Source of the DNA: Minisyncoccota bacterium
Lineage (GTDB): Bacteria > Pseudomonadota > Alphaproteobacteria > Elsterales > Elsteraceae
Reading direction: 5' to 3'
NCBI GenBank assembly: GCA_030054295.1
Contig: JASGCE010000008.1
Span: 1 to 36,943 of the forward strand
Length of the DNA: 36,943 nucleotides
Shown: one piece after another, positions 1 to 7,157 of the stretch
Position numbering within the stretch: position 1 is the first letter of the stretch
How the letters are laid out: each line of letters starts with the position of its first letter
Position numbers and translations under genes: made by a program
The notes under the pieces: model-generated
What the model was told of the DNA's origin: nothing
What the model saw: the letters and a program-made list of their open reading frames with translations, nothing else
Database searches by the model: none

Positions 1-251
1 CCATCGATGCGGCGATTCAATCCAACCTGCGCGAAACCACGACGCGAGTCCTGGCCTCGTTAACTCCGCGAGAAGAACGGGTGCTGCGGATGAGATTCGG
101 CATCGGCATGACCACCGACCATACATTAGAGGAGGTGGGGCAACAGTTCTCGGTCACCCGCGAACGAATCCGCCAAATCGAGGCCAAGGCCCTGCGCAAA
201 CTCAAACACCCAAGTCGCTCGCGCAAACTGCGTAGCTTTTTGGATACATAG
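1..251 (+). CDS. rpoD: RNA polymerase primary sigma factor RpoD, C-terminal end (partial)
   Basis: The reading frame is open from base 3 to the TAG at 249-251 and enters from outside the window. The 82 visible residues are sigma-70 region 4. They include [16 protein letters not shown] and the region 4.2 helix-turn-helix ([19 protein letters not shown]) that reads the -35 element, followed by [20 protein letters not shown] at the C-terminus. This end is nearly invariant in alphaproteobacterial RpoD, which separates it from RpoH or group 2 sigma factors. A double-hairpin repeat (R1) begins directly behind the stop codon and may act as its transcription end. The 5' part cannot be assessed here. 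Confidence 0.95.
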   Translation, partial: IDAAIQSNLRETTTRVLASLTPREERVLRMRFGIGMTTDHTLEEVGQQFSVTRERIRQIEAKALRKLKHPSRSRKLRSFLDT

Positions 252-372
252 GGTGAAAGGTTTGGTTTTGGAAAAGATTGTCCCCCCTTTCGCTCGCGAA
301 AGCGGGGGATAGTTGTTCTTAGATTTGAGCAAGCAAAGCGAAGCGAAAATCTTAGAACGACTTGGGGGGTAT
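252..372 (+). repeat. R1 double-hairpin repeat, copy a
   Basis: An A/T- and G-rich lead-in (AAGGTTTGGTTTTGG) is followed by a first hairpin (CCCCCCTTTCGCTCG pairing with CGAAAGCGGGGG). A second hairpin follows (GTTCTTAGATTT... pairing with ...AAATCTTAGAAC), and the copy ends in CTTGGGGGGTATG. The same layout recurs at 11083-11182, 11276-11423 (inverted) and 26233-26351, with a degenerate copy at 26388-26440. Here it sits at the 3' end of rpoD. The rest of the gap (373-487) shows nothing I can assign. Confidence 0.8.
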
Positions 373-487
373 GTCTTTGATATTTAACAATAAATTAAAC
401 CTACCCCCGCGGCTTCTCGAATACCCCAAGCACCGAGGTTCCCCAAACCATAGATCTCAATCGTGGCGCAGCAGCAAGTTGTAAAAA

Positions 488-790
488 TTATCGTCGATAG
501 AATTCAACCCCGTCGCGGGCAATCTCATGGGCGATGGGTCGGGAATCAGTCGGAGTCAGAATCATCAAATCGACAAAATAGGGCAGGTAGGAGTCTTCAA
601 GTTCCCCCGCGATCTTTATGACTACATCGTATTTGAGGTCGCTGCCTTCGAGGGCCAGATCAATGTCTGACCCTTCGCGGTAATTGCCGCGCGCCCGCGA
701 ACCATATATCACCGCCCGCTCAACCGCAGGATGGCCGCGAAGGATTCCATGAACAATCGATAATGACTTATCAGACAGACCAAAGGGCAT
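488..790 (-). CDS. MNT-type nucleotidyltransferase antitoxin
   Basis: A 100-residue minimal nucleotidyltransferase. The signature GSRARGNYREGSDIDL spans residues 30-45: Gly30-Ser31 for the nucleotide, Asp42 and Asp44 as the metal-binding pair, and Asp73 (in YFVDLMIL) as the likely third acid, so all catalytic residues look present. In characterised MntA/HepT pairs such an enzyme AMPylates the toxin on a tyrosine and silences it. The start is ATG at 790, which overlaps the upstream stop as TGATG; a GTG three bases earlier (793) is equally possible. It is translationally coupled to the HEPN gene. Function as an antitoxin is inferred from family and pairing. Confidence 0.85.
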   Translation of the reverse strand: MPFGLSDKSLSIVHGILRGHPAVERAVIYGSRARGNYREGSDIDLALEGSDLKYDVVIKIAGELEDSYLPYFVDLMILTPTDSRPIAHEIARDGVEFYRR

Positions 791-1224
791 CACGGGTTCT
801 CGCTGATTTTAATAAATCTAGTCTTTAGCTGTTGCAAAGGTTCCAAGTAAAGTTCCAGTATTCGTTCGCTCATATATTGGGAAAGATTGTTGGCATAGGT
901 ATGGATTGTCACATTCCGATCTTCGATCATTTGCATCCAGACCTCGCCATTGCTTATCAGACCGCGGTTTTGCGCTAGTCGAAAGGCAGATTTAGCGCCG
1001 AAAATATCGCGCTCGCCCTGATCTTCCAAAAAATCCTTGAGCAGCTTCCAGGCCAATTCGTAACAGATCTCGTAGCGTTTGACGATGGCATCGCGGATCA
1101 ACAAAGAATCAGGGGCGGTTTTTAAGGACTCAAGGGCCTCGGTAAGATTCTCCACCGCCTTGAGATAGTTGTTAAAGCGCAAAATCCATCTGGGATTGTT
1201 TTTTTGTTCGGTTGGAAGCGTCAA
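790..1224 (-). CDS. HEPN (HI0074-family) toxin, nucleotidyltransferase partner
   Basis: A 144-residue all-helical protein of the HI0074 'nucleotidyltransferase substrate-binding' family. Markers are RDAIVKRYEICYELAWKLLK (residues 44-63) and GEVWMQMIEDRNVTIHTYA. Residues 103-110 fit RX4HXY (Arg103, His108, Tyr110), the HEPN ribonuclease motif, whose Tyr is the AMPylation target in HepT. It precedes and overlaps its partner nucleotidyltransferase, the usual toxin-then-antitoxin order. The start appears to be TTG at 1224: no in-frame ATG exists before residue 98, and GGTGAG lies four bases upstream. A TATTAT hexamer about 30 bases before the start may be its -10. Toxicity is not demonstrated; some family members have been described only as substrate-binding subunits. 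Confidence 0.85.
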   Translation of the reverse strand: MTLPTEQKNNPRWILRFNNYLKAVENLTEALESLKTAPDSLLIRDAIVKRYEICYELAWKLLKDFLEDQGERDIFGAKSAFRLAQNRGLISNGEVWMQMIEDRNVTIHTYANNLSQYMSERILELYLEPLQQLKTRFIKISENP

Positions 1225-1308
1225 TTAACTCACCTTCAAAACGAAATTCTACTAACGCGAATAATAGCAGAGTAGGAAAAAATTGAAGTTAAAGCTATTT
1301 ACATTTGA

Positions 1309-1869
1309 TCAGGCGAATATCTGAATCTGTTCATTCTTGATTGCGTTGATGCGTGAAAACAGTTTGATTTTCTGGTCGGCCTTTTGTTTGGCATGTTCCG
1401 ACATAAAGGAGAGCAGTTCTTCGAGCTCATCAACGGTGCCGATATTTTTAAAGACCTTGATATTATTCACGAATACCAGAGATTTCTTCTTGCGCGTCAG
1501 AAGTTCGATGATGTTACTAAGCGTGCCCGCGCTTTTAGTGTCCCAGATCATGAAACCGAAGTCTGCAACCTCGGCCATGCGAATGTCCTTGGCAACGAAG
1601 AATGCGCGTGACCCCTGTGAATGATTTGTTTCGACGCATTGAACTGGCCAATGGCCAAGATTATTCCTTGGGCCTTCACCACTACAAAATACGGTTGCCT
1701 TACTTTTATTATGACCAGCAAGATACTTTTGGATAGAGCTATCTACCCCGTCGGCATCGCCCACCACCACCTCAAAATCTTGGGCGATGATCTTGTCAAT
1801 CCGTTCCTTGACCTTCGGGTCAAGAAGCTTGATATTGATCGAGCCAGCAATAAAAACCCGTGTCGTCAT
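1309..1869 (-). CDS. SLOG-like (Rossmann-fold) nucleotide-binding protein, function unknown
   Basis: A 186-residue soluble protein starting MTTRVFIAGS at ATG 1869, with GGAG six bases upstream; this is better than the upstream in-frame start at 1881. Features that suggest the SLOG/DprA-like Rossmann group are FIAGS at the N-terminus, VVVGDADGVDSSIQKYL (residues 34-50), GSRAFFVAKDIRMAEVADFG near the middle, and MIWDTKSAGTLSNIIELL. SLOG domains bind or process nucleotide-derived ligands, and several act as sensors in anti-phage systems. The C-terminal 50 residues are lysine-rich and probably helical. Two bases separate its ATG from the stop of a broken phosphoribosyltransferase frame, so the two were once co-transcribed. 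Biochemical function is unknown. Confidence 0.75.
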   Translation of the reverse strand: MTTRVFIAGSINIKLLDPKVKERIDKIIAQDFEVVVGDADGVDSSIQKYLAGHNKSKATVFCSGEGPRNNLGHWPVQCVETNHSQGSRAFFVAKDIRMAEVADFGFMIWDTKSAGTLSNIIELLTRKKKSLVFVNNIKVFKNIGTVDELEELLSFMSEHAKQKADQKIKLFSRINAIKNEQIQIFA

Positions 1870-1871
1870 AA

Positions 1872-1991
1872 TCATCTCCAAGTCAGAGCAGCTACGAAGA
1901 TCTTCCCTATCTTCTTATAACTTCGCAGTAGTTTGCAAGCGGTTTCCATTGTCGCCCCGGTATGGAACAGATCGTCGATGACTAGAGCATT
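1872..1991 (-). pseudogene. ComF-like phosphoribosyltransferase, 3' remnant
   Basis: Reading the minus strand from 1991, 39 codons run into a TGA at 1872-1874. They contain LVIDDLFHTGATMETACKLL, the PRPP-binding signature of type I phosphoribosyltransferases (hydrophobic-hydrophobic-D-D-x-x-x-T-G-A-T), followed by KKIGKIFVAALTWR. A complete enzyme has another 100-150 residues before this motif. Here an in-frame TAA lies at 1992-1994, and the bases beyond match the end of an intergenic repeat (see 1983-2011). No start codon precedes the motif. The gene was therefore truncated, leaving only its 3' end coupled to the SLOG gene. Family membership rests on one motif. Confidence 0.7.
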
Positions 1992-2011
1992 TTAAAGTTT
2001 CGTTGCACCAA
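1983..2011 (-). repeat. GCTCTAG-terminated repeat end
   Basis: Read on the minus strand, this stretch begins TGGTGCAACGAAACTT and ends GCTCTAG. It matches 25 of 29 bases of the tail of the inverted R1 copy near 11395-11423. It abuts the truncated phosphoribosyltransferase frame exactly, so it marks the breakpoint. Confidence 0.65.
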
Positions 2012-2017
2012 CTCGGC

Positions 2018-2196
2018 CGTCATTGCCGCCGCTCGTGGAACGAGCGTGCTGGCAATCCAGATGGGGAGTTTGAGGGGCATAAGCCCCTCATTTCTAATGA
2101 TTTTTTTGTGATGGGCTTATCCCCGCCACCACCTGCGGGGACAGGCTGATCTGGATTGCCACTCTGCGCTGCTAAAGCAGCTTGAGGGCAATGACG
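2018..2196. repeat. R4 nested palindrome (CGTCATTGC / GCAATCCAGAT type)
   Basis: The outer arms are CGTCATTGCC (2018-2027) and GGGCAATGACG (2186-2196). The inner arms are GGCAATCCAGAT (2051-2062) and ATCTGGATTGCC (2149-2160). Two further hairpins lie inside: TGAGGGGCATAAGCCCCTCA (2071-2090) and CCCCGC/GCGGGG (2121-2140). The whole could fold as one cruciform with two inner hairpins. It lies between the guaA stop and the broken PRTase gene. A half-arm of the same type (TGTCATTGCGAGCCTCGTCG) occurs near 8826. Bases 2197-2242 hold nothing else visible. Confidence 0.8.
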
Positions 2197-2242
2197 ATAA
2201 TACTTGATTCGACAAAACACCAAACTACTCAGGTTGCTTTAC

Positions 2243-3787
2243 CTACTCCCACTCAATGGTTCCCGGGGGTTTAGAGGTAATGTCATAGACGACGCGGTTG
2301 ACTCCCTTGACCTCGTTGATGATTCGGGTGGCGACTCGGCCGAGGAATTCGTGGCTGAAATGGTAAAAATCGGCTGTCATACCATCGACCGAGGTCACGG
2401 CCCGCAGTGCCACCACCTGATCGTAACTGCGCGAATCCCCCATCACTCCGACCGATCGCACCGGCAGTAATACCGCAAAGGCCTGCCAAATTTCGTCGTA
2501 TAATCCAGCCAGACGAATCTCGGAAAGATAGACCTCATCGACCCTTTGCAGCAGGGCCACCTGGTCGCGCGTCACCTCTCCCGGGATGCGAATGGCCAGG
2601 CCGGGGCCGGGGAAGGGATGGCGGCCGACCAGCGATTCGGGCATCCCCAGTTCGCGCCCCAGGGCCCGCACCTCGTCCTTGAACAGGGCGCGGAGTGGCT
2701 CGACCAGTTTCAAATTCATTCTTTCGGGCAGGCCGCCGACATTATGGTGCGACTTGATGGTGACCGATGGGCCACCCAGTACCGATACCGACTCGACGAC
2801 ATCGGGATATAATGTTCCCTGGGCCAGGAATTCGGCATCGGCGAATTTTTTGGCCTCGCGGTCAAAGACATCGATAAAGGCTGCGCCGATGGTTTTGCGT
2901 TTGACCTCAGGGTCGGTGACTCCGGCCAGGCCAGCAAAAAACGCCGCCGAGGCATCGACGCTGACAAGGGGGATATTATAATGGTCGCGGAACAGGGTCA
3001 CGACTTGATCGGCCTCGCCGCGGCGCATCAGGCCGGTATCGACAAAGACGCAGGTCAGTTGCTCGCCGATGGCCTCGTGCAGCAGTACTGCGACGACGGA
3101 TGAATCGACTCCGCCTGACAGGCCGCAGATGACGCGACCCTTGCCGACTTTATTGCGAATATCGGCGATGGCGGTGTTGCGGAAATTGGCCATGGTCCAG
3201 TTTGATTGGCAGCCGACGATAAGCTGGACAAAGTTCTGGATGATCTTTTTGCCGATTTGGGTGTGGACCACTTCGGGATGGAATTGCAGACCGTAGATTT
3301 TGCGGTTCTCGTCGCTGATGGCGGCATGGGGGGCATTGGCGCTGGTGGCGATGGTTGTGAAGCCGTCGGGGAGTTGGCTCACTCGGTCGCCGTGGCTCAT
3401 CCAGACGATGGCGTGGCAATCGGTTGGAATATCGGTAAAGAGTGGCGAGTCGCTGACATGAATTTGCAGGTTGGCGCGGCCGAATTCGCGGTGGCTGCCG
3501 GGCTCGACCTTGCCGCCGAGTTGTGCTGCCAGTACCTGTTGCCCGTAGCAGATTCCAAGAATCGGTACCCCGAGGTCAAAAACTGCCATTGGGATTCGCG
3601 GGGTTGTGGATTCGGTGACCGATGCGGGCCCGCCGGATAAGATGATCCCGCGTGGGGCCAGCTGTTCGATTCTGTGCCAGGGGCTGTTGAAGGGGAGGAT
3701 TTCGCAATAGACTCCAGCCTCTCTCACCCGCCGTGCAATCAGCTGGGTGAATTGGCTGCCGAAATCGAGAATGACGATTGTTTCCAT
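2243..3787 (-). CDS. guaA: GMP synthase (glutamine-hydrolysing)
   Basis: Converts XMP, ATP and glutamine to GMP in the cytoplasm, the last step of de novo guanine nucleotide synthesis. The 514 residues contain an N-terminal class I amidotransferase: [15 protein letters not shown], the GGPASV loop, nucleophile Cys80 in GICYGQQ, and His170/Glu172 in FHPEV. An ATP-pyrophosphatase domain follows, with the PP-loop SGGVDSS at 224-230, and then the dimerisation domain ending [12 protein letters not shown] 3787 gives the standard N-terminus ([12 protein letters not shown]); an upstream TTG at 3814 would add nine atypical residues. No strong ribosome site is visible. It stands alone: the R2 element separates it from PBP1A, and no guaB is nearby. 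Confidence 0.97.
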   Translation of the reverse strand: METIVILDFGSQFTQLIARRVREAGVYCEILPFNSPWHRIEQLAPRGIILSGGPASVTESTTPRIPMAVFDLGVPILGICYGQQVLAAQLGGKVEPGSHREFGRANLQIHVSDSPLFTDIPTDCHAIVWMSHGDRVSQLPDGFTTIATSANAPHAAISDENRKIYGLQFHPEVVHTQIGKKIIQNFVQLIVGCQSNWTMANFRNTAIADIRNKVGKGRVICGLSGGVDSSVVAVLLHEAIGEQLTCVFVDTGLMRRGEADQVVTLFRDHYNIPLVSVDASAAFFAGLAGVTDPEVKRKTIGAAFIDVFDREAKKFADAEFLAQGTLYPDVVESVSVLGGPSVTIKSHHNVGGLPERMNLKLVEPLRALFKDEVRALGRELGMPESLVGRHPFPGPGLAIRIPGEVTRDQVALLQRVDEVYLSEIRLAGLYDEIWQAFAVLLPVRSVGVMGDSRSYDQVVALRAVTSVDGMTADFYHFSHEFLGRVATRIINEVKGVNRVVYDITSKPPGTIEWE

Positions 3788-3855
3788 GCCGTCACTATAG
3801 GGATTTTTGGGCAAAAATATAGTGGGTAAAAAGAGCGAAACTCAGAATTAGTTAG

Positions 3856-4315
3856 AAAAACAAAAGGAAAAAGAAAAGCGGTTTGGCGGCAGCCAAGCGC
3901 GAAGCGCAATTTCGTAAGTCACTGACCGTTCTACAATTTGAAGCGTCGCAGACACCTCCCCGTCCGTCACGATCAAAAAATTTGTAGAATGCTTAATAGC
4001 GCGTTCGATTACTCCCATGAATTATTTATCCTTGCGAGCTTGCGAACAAAGTGAGCAAAAACGCGAGTAAGGGTAAATAATTCATAAGAACGCGCTGGTT
4101 TATTATCCAAAGCTAACGCCATCGGTTCGGGCTCGGCTAGCAAAACGCGAACTGCCGCACATAGGACTATTTTTGGCGTTGGCTTTGTACCGCGGCAGCT
4201 TCACAAGTTTTGCTGCGCCGACCCTCTCCGATAGGCGGGTTAATGCTGGGCTTCGCCCAGACCCATTTAAGGCTTCGCCTTAAAAATCCAGCAAGGCTCC
4301 GCCTTGCAACCGATA
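3856..4315 (-). repeat. R2 composite intergenic element, copy A
   Basis: Read on the minus strand, the order is as follows. First come three small hairpins (AAGGCGGAGCCTT, TTAAGGCGAAGCCTTAA, CTGGGCGAAGCCCAG). Then come AACCCGCC.ATCGG.GAGGGTCG, GCAAAACTTGTGAAGCTGCC, and the stretch around GCCGAGCCCGAACCGATGGC. The 97-bp palindrome occupies 3999-4095 (GCGCGTTC...GAACGCGC). A conserved 3' block containing GCTTCAAATTGTAGA follows, then a TTGGCTGCCGCCAA hairpin (3883-3896) and a T-rich tract. The same modules occur in copies B, C and D. This copy fills most of the gap between PBP1A and guaA; its terminator-like end lies in the direction of PBP1A transcription and could end it. Bases 3788-3855 are AT-rich with no clear promoter. 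Confidence 0.85.
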
Positions 4316-4345
4316 GTCGTGTTTTTACTTCACCGATTCTCACCC

Positions 4346-6778
4346 TCAATACTGCCCGTCAACACTGCTGCTGTCGTTGTCATTTTCGCCGCCGCCGCCG
4401 CCACCGCCGCCCGTGTCAGAGCCTTCGCCCCCTGATCCCGGAGTCGTTCCGGTCTTATAGGCCTCCCAGATCGAACCGGCGGCATTGGAGGCCTTACCCG
4501 TATTGGGGTTGATCTTGACCATCTTGATGCCGGGGGGAGTGCGGAATGGAATCGGCGGCGTTCCCGCCAAGGCCTCGGCCATAAAATCGCGGAAGACGAT
4601 GGCTCCGTTGCGCGAGCCGGTTTCCTTCTCCCCCAGACTCTCGGGCTTGTCGAAACCAAGATAGACCCCCACCGCCAGATCGGGCGAAAACCCCACAAAC
4701 CAAGCATCGGTATTGTCATTGGTGGTTCCAGTCTTGCCCGCCAGAGGACGACGGAGTCCGCCAATCACAGCACCAGTTCCCCGCGTCACTACCGATTCCA
4801 ACAAAGAAACCATCTGGAAGGCCGTAGCCGGGGAGACCACCTGAACACGCGGGTCGGGAATCTGCGGCGGCTGCCCCGATGAACTCAATTCGCTACAGCC
4901 CGGGCAGGGGCGATTATCATGTTTAAAGATGGTACGCCCGTCGTGATCCTGCACTCGGTCGATTAAACTCGGTCTGATCTTTTTGCCGCCATTGACGATC
5001 ATGGCGAAGGCGGTCGTCATGCGCATCAGATTGGTATCGACCGCACCAATGCTGGAGGCCAAATAGTGTGGCAGACGATCGACGACGCCGAATTTCTCGG
5101 CATAGTCGCCGACCTTGTCCATACCAATCGACTGGGCGATTCGCACGGTCATGAGATTGCGCGACTCTTCGATGCCCATGCGCAGCGGCATGGGGCCGAG
5201 GAACTTCTCGCCAAAGTTGGCAGGGTTCCATTTGGTGCCATCCTCCTGCTCCACAACAAAGGGGGTATCAAGAACAATGGTCGAGGGGGTCATGCCACTA
5301 TCGAGCGCGGCCATATAGACAAAGGGTTTAAAGGCCGAGCCGGGCTGGCGAATCGCCTGGGTCGCGCGGTTAAATTGACTCTGGTTATAGTCCCAGCCGC
5401 CAACCATCGCCAGCACCCGTCCGGTATGGGGGTCGAGGGCGACAAAGCCGCCGCTGATAGTGGGAATCTGCCTGAGTTGATAGGCATCGGCGGGGGTGGT
5501 TTTGCCGCCCATCGGCTCGACCAGAATAACATCCCCCACCTGTAGCACATCGCCGGGTTTTTGAATCTTGATGACCTTGCCCTTGGTATCGAGCTGTTCC
5601 TCCTCTCCGCTTTGCACCCACAGCATATCGTTCCAGGCGATTTTGGCCGGGGTGGTTTGGTTAGGCCTGCCTGGGACACGGAGGGCAATCTCGACAGTAT
5701 CGGAGGTAATCCGCGTCACACCAGCGAGACTCCAGCTGCTGGGCATGGGTAGGGGGGTAGTCTCAGCCAGTCGCTTGACCAGCGAGGCAATAGACCCACG
5801 ACTGATCGGCCCGCGATAGCCATGACGCATGTCATAGGCCAGCAGACCATTGCGGAAGCTGCGCTCGGCGATCCGCTGCAACCGAGGGTCGAGCGAAGTC
5901 CGTACCGCCAATCCACCCTTGTAAAGGGCATTTTCGCCATAGCGGCTGGCCAGTTCACGACGCACCGCCTCGGCAAAATAGTCAGCGGTTATGACCTCGG
6001 TCGTGGGTTTGCTGTGGAGAGTCAGGGGCGAGGCGAGGGCCTGTTCAGCCTCCTCATCACTGATGATATTCTGTTGCCTCATCCGCGATATGACCCAGTT
6101 GCGCCGTTCCAGGGCGCGGTCGGGATAGAGCAGGGGATTGTAGTTATTGGGGGCCTTGGGCAGGGCTGCCAAAAATGCTGTCTCCGCCACCGTCAGCTGA
6201 TCGAGCGACTTGTCAAAATAGTTGGTTGCCGCCGCCGCAATCCCGTAGGAACCGCCGCCCAGGTAAATCTCGTTCAAATAGAGTTCGAGAATATGTTCCT
6301 TGGTCATGGTGCGGTCGATTCGGACGGCGAGAATCAGTTCTTTGAATTTGCGGGTAAAGGAGATTTCGTTCCCGAGAAGGAAATTCTTGGCCACCTGCTG
6401 GGTGATGGTCGAGCCCCCTTCGGGTCGGCGGTTGCTGCCAAAATTCATCAGGTTGGTCAGGGCAGCCCGCATCATGCCGCGGGGGTCGACTCCGTGGTGG
6501 GTAAAGAAATCCTTGTCTTCGGTGGCGATGAAGGCCCAGGCGACTCGTTTGGGGATGGCGTTGATGGGAACAAAGACTCGTCGCTCGGCGGCAAATTCGG
6601 CGAGCAACCGACCGTCGCCGGCGTGAATCCGCGTCATGACCTGCGGCTGATAGTTGCTCAGAGTCTCGGTACCGGGTAGTCCGCGCTGGTAATAGAATAT
6701 AATCCCAGCGATCACCAGGACAAACAACAGGGCCGCTACCGCCCCGGCAATAAAGATCCGCAGCAGCCATTTAAACAT
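4346..6778 (-). CDS. mrcA: Penicillin-binding protein 1A (bifunctional transglycosylase/transpeptidase)
   Basis: A class A PBP that polymerises and cross-links peptidoglycan. The 810 residues contain a cytoplasmic stub and membrane anchor (residues 5-30) and a GT51 domain with catalytic Glu87 in TEDKDFFTHHGVD and GGSTITQQVAKNFLL. An inserted OB-like segment lies around 330-400. The transpeptidase has nucleophile Ser481 in GSAFKPF, an SRN motif in ESRNLMTVRIAQSIG, and KTGTTND at 682-688. The tail is an unusual low-complexity run with eight consecutive glycines followed by Glu/Asn/Asp and Ser, coded by a GCC/GGC triplet tract near 4388-4412. AGGGG lies eight bases before the ATG. The gene is monocistronic. 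A full-length enzyme is expected to be active. Confidence 0.96.
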   Translation of the reverse strand: MFKWLLRIFIAGAVAALLFVLVIAGIIFYYQRGLPGTETLSNYQPQVMTRIHAGDGRLLAEFAAERRVFVPINAIPKRVAWAFIATEDKDFFTHHGVDPRGMMRAALTNLMNFGSNRRPEGGSTITQQVAKNFLLGNEISFTRKFKELILAVRIDRTMTKEHILELYLNEIYLGGGSYGIAAAATNYFDKSLDQLTVAETAFLAALPKAPNNYNPLLYPDRALERRNWVISRMRQQNIISDEEAEQALASPLTLHSKPTTEVITADYFAEAVRRELASRYGENALYKGGLAVRTSLDPRLQRIAERSFRNGLLAYDMRHGYRGPISRGSIASLVKRLAETTPLPMPSSWSLAGVTRITSDTVEIALRVPGRPNQTTPAKIAWNDMLWVQSGEEEQLDTKGKVIKIQKPGDVLQVGDVILVEPMGGKTTPADAYQLRQIPTISGGFVALDPHTGRVLAMVGGWDYNQSQFNRATQAIRQPGSAFKPFVYMAALDSGMTPSTIVLDTPFVVEQEDGTKWNPANFGEKFLGPMPLRMGIEESRNLMTVRIAQSIGMDKVGDYAEKFGVVDRLPHYLASSIGAVDTNLMRMTTAFAMIVNGGKKIRPSLIDRVQDHDGRTIFKHDNRPCPGCSELSSSGQPPQIPDPRVQVVSPATAFQMVSLLESVVTRGTGAVIGGLRRPLAGKTGTTNDNTDAWFVGFSPDLAVGVYLGFDKPESLGEKETGSRNGAIVFRDFMAEALAGTPPIPFRTPPGIKMVKINPNTGKASNAAGSIWEAYKTGTTPGSGGEGSDTGGGGGGGGENDNDSSSVDGQY

Positions 6779-7157
6779 TGTCGATCCCCTGACGCGGGTA
6801 AAGGCGATAGAATTCTAGACTCACAGTTCATGCCTGTTGTGATAACCAAATCGCCTGAACTTACCATAGGTTACTGATTGCGACTACAGTTTATTATGAT
6901 CGCATGTCCAAAATCGATTTCAAACATGATTTTTCGTTTGAACCATCCATCAACCGAATCGACTCACGCCTTTGCCTTAATGCCCGAGCCCTTTACCCAG
7001 ATTATGGACACGGTAACGGCAATCTTGGCTTTAATCGACGAGGGTCATAATTATCAAAGCGGGTTGAATTTTCGATTGTTTAAAACCATTGCTCATATTA
7101 GGTAAATCATCTATAAAACACATATGAATCTAACCTTGACCGTGAAGGGAAACCATT
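6779..7157. other. Intergenic region between PBP1A and the Sel1 gene
   Basis: A divergent spacer of 379 bases. A 75-codon frame at 6878-7105 on the plus strand has only a TTG start, no ribosome site and no recognisable motif, so I do not call it. The only supported element is the promoter of the Sel1 gene at 7089-7117. Confidence 0.5.
7089..7117 (+). promoter_or_regulatory. Putative sigma-70 promoter of the Sel1-repeat gene
   Basis: TTGCTC (7089-7094), a 17-base spacer, and TATAAA (7112-7117). The predicted start near 7124 leaves a leader of about 34 bases with GAAGGGA before the ATG at 7158. Confidence 0.55.

Noticed and set aside
4388-4412. GCC/GGC triplet tract as a phase-variable switch
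   Set aside because: The repeat unit is three bases, so length change alters only the number of glycines at the PBP1A tail and cannot shift the frame.
5822-6679. 285-codon plus-strand open frame
   Set aside because: It lies wholly antisense to the PBP1A gene, whose motifs are intact; the frame is a by-product of its codon use and has no start signals.
6878-7105. 75-codon plus-strand frame upstream of the Sel1 gene
   Set aside because: TTG start without ribosome site, no motif, and the Sel1 promoter overlaps its end.
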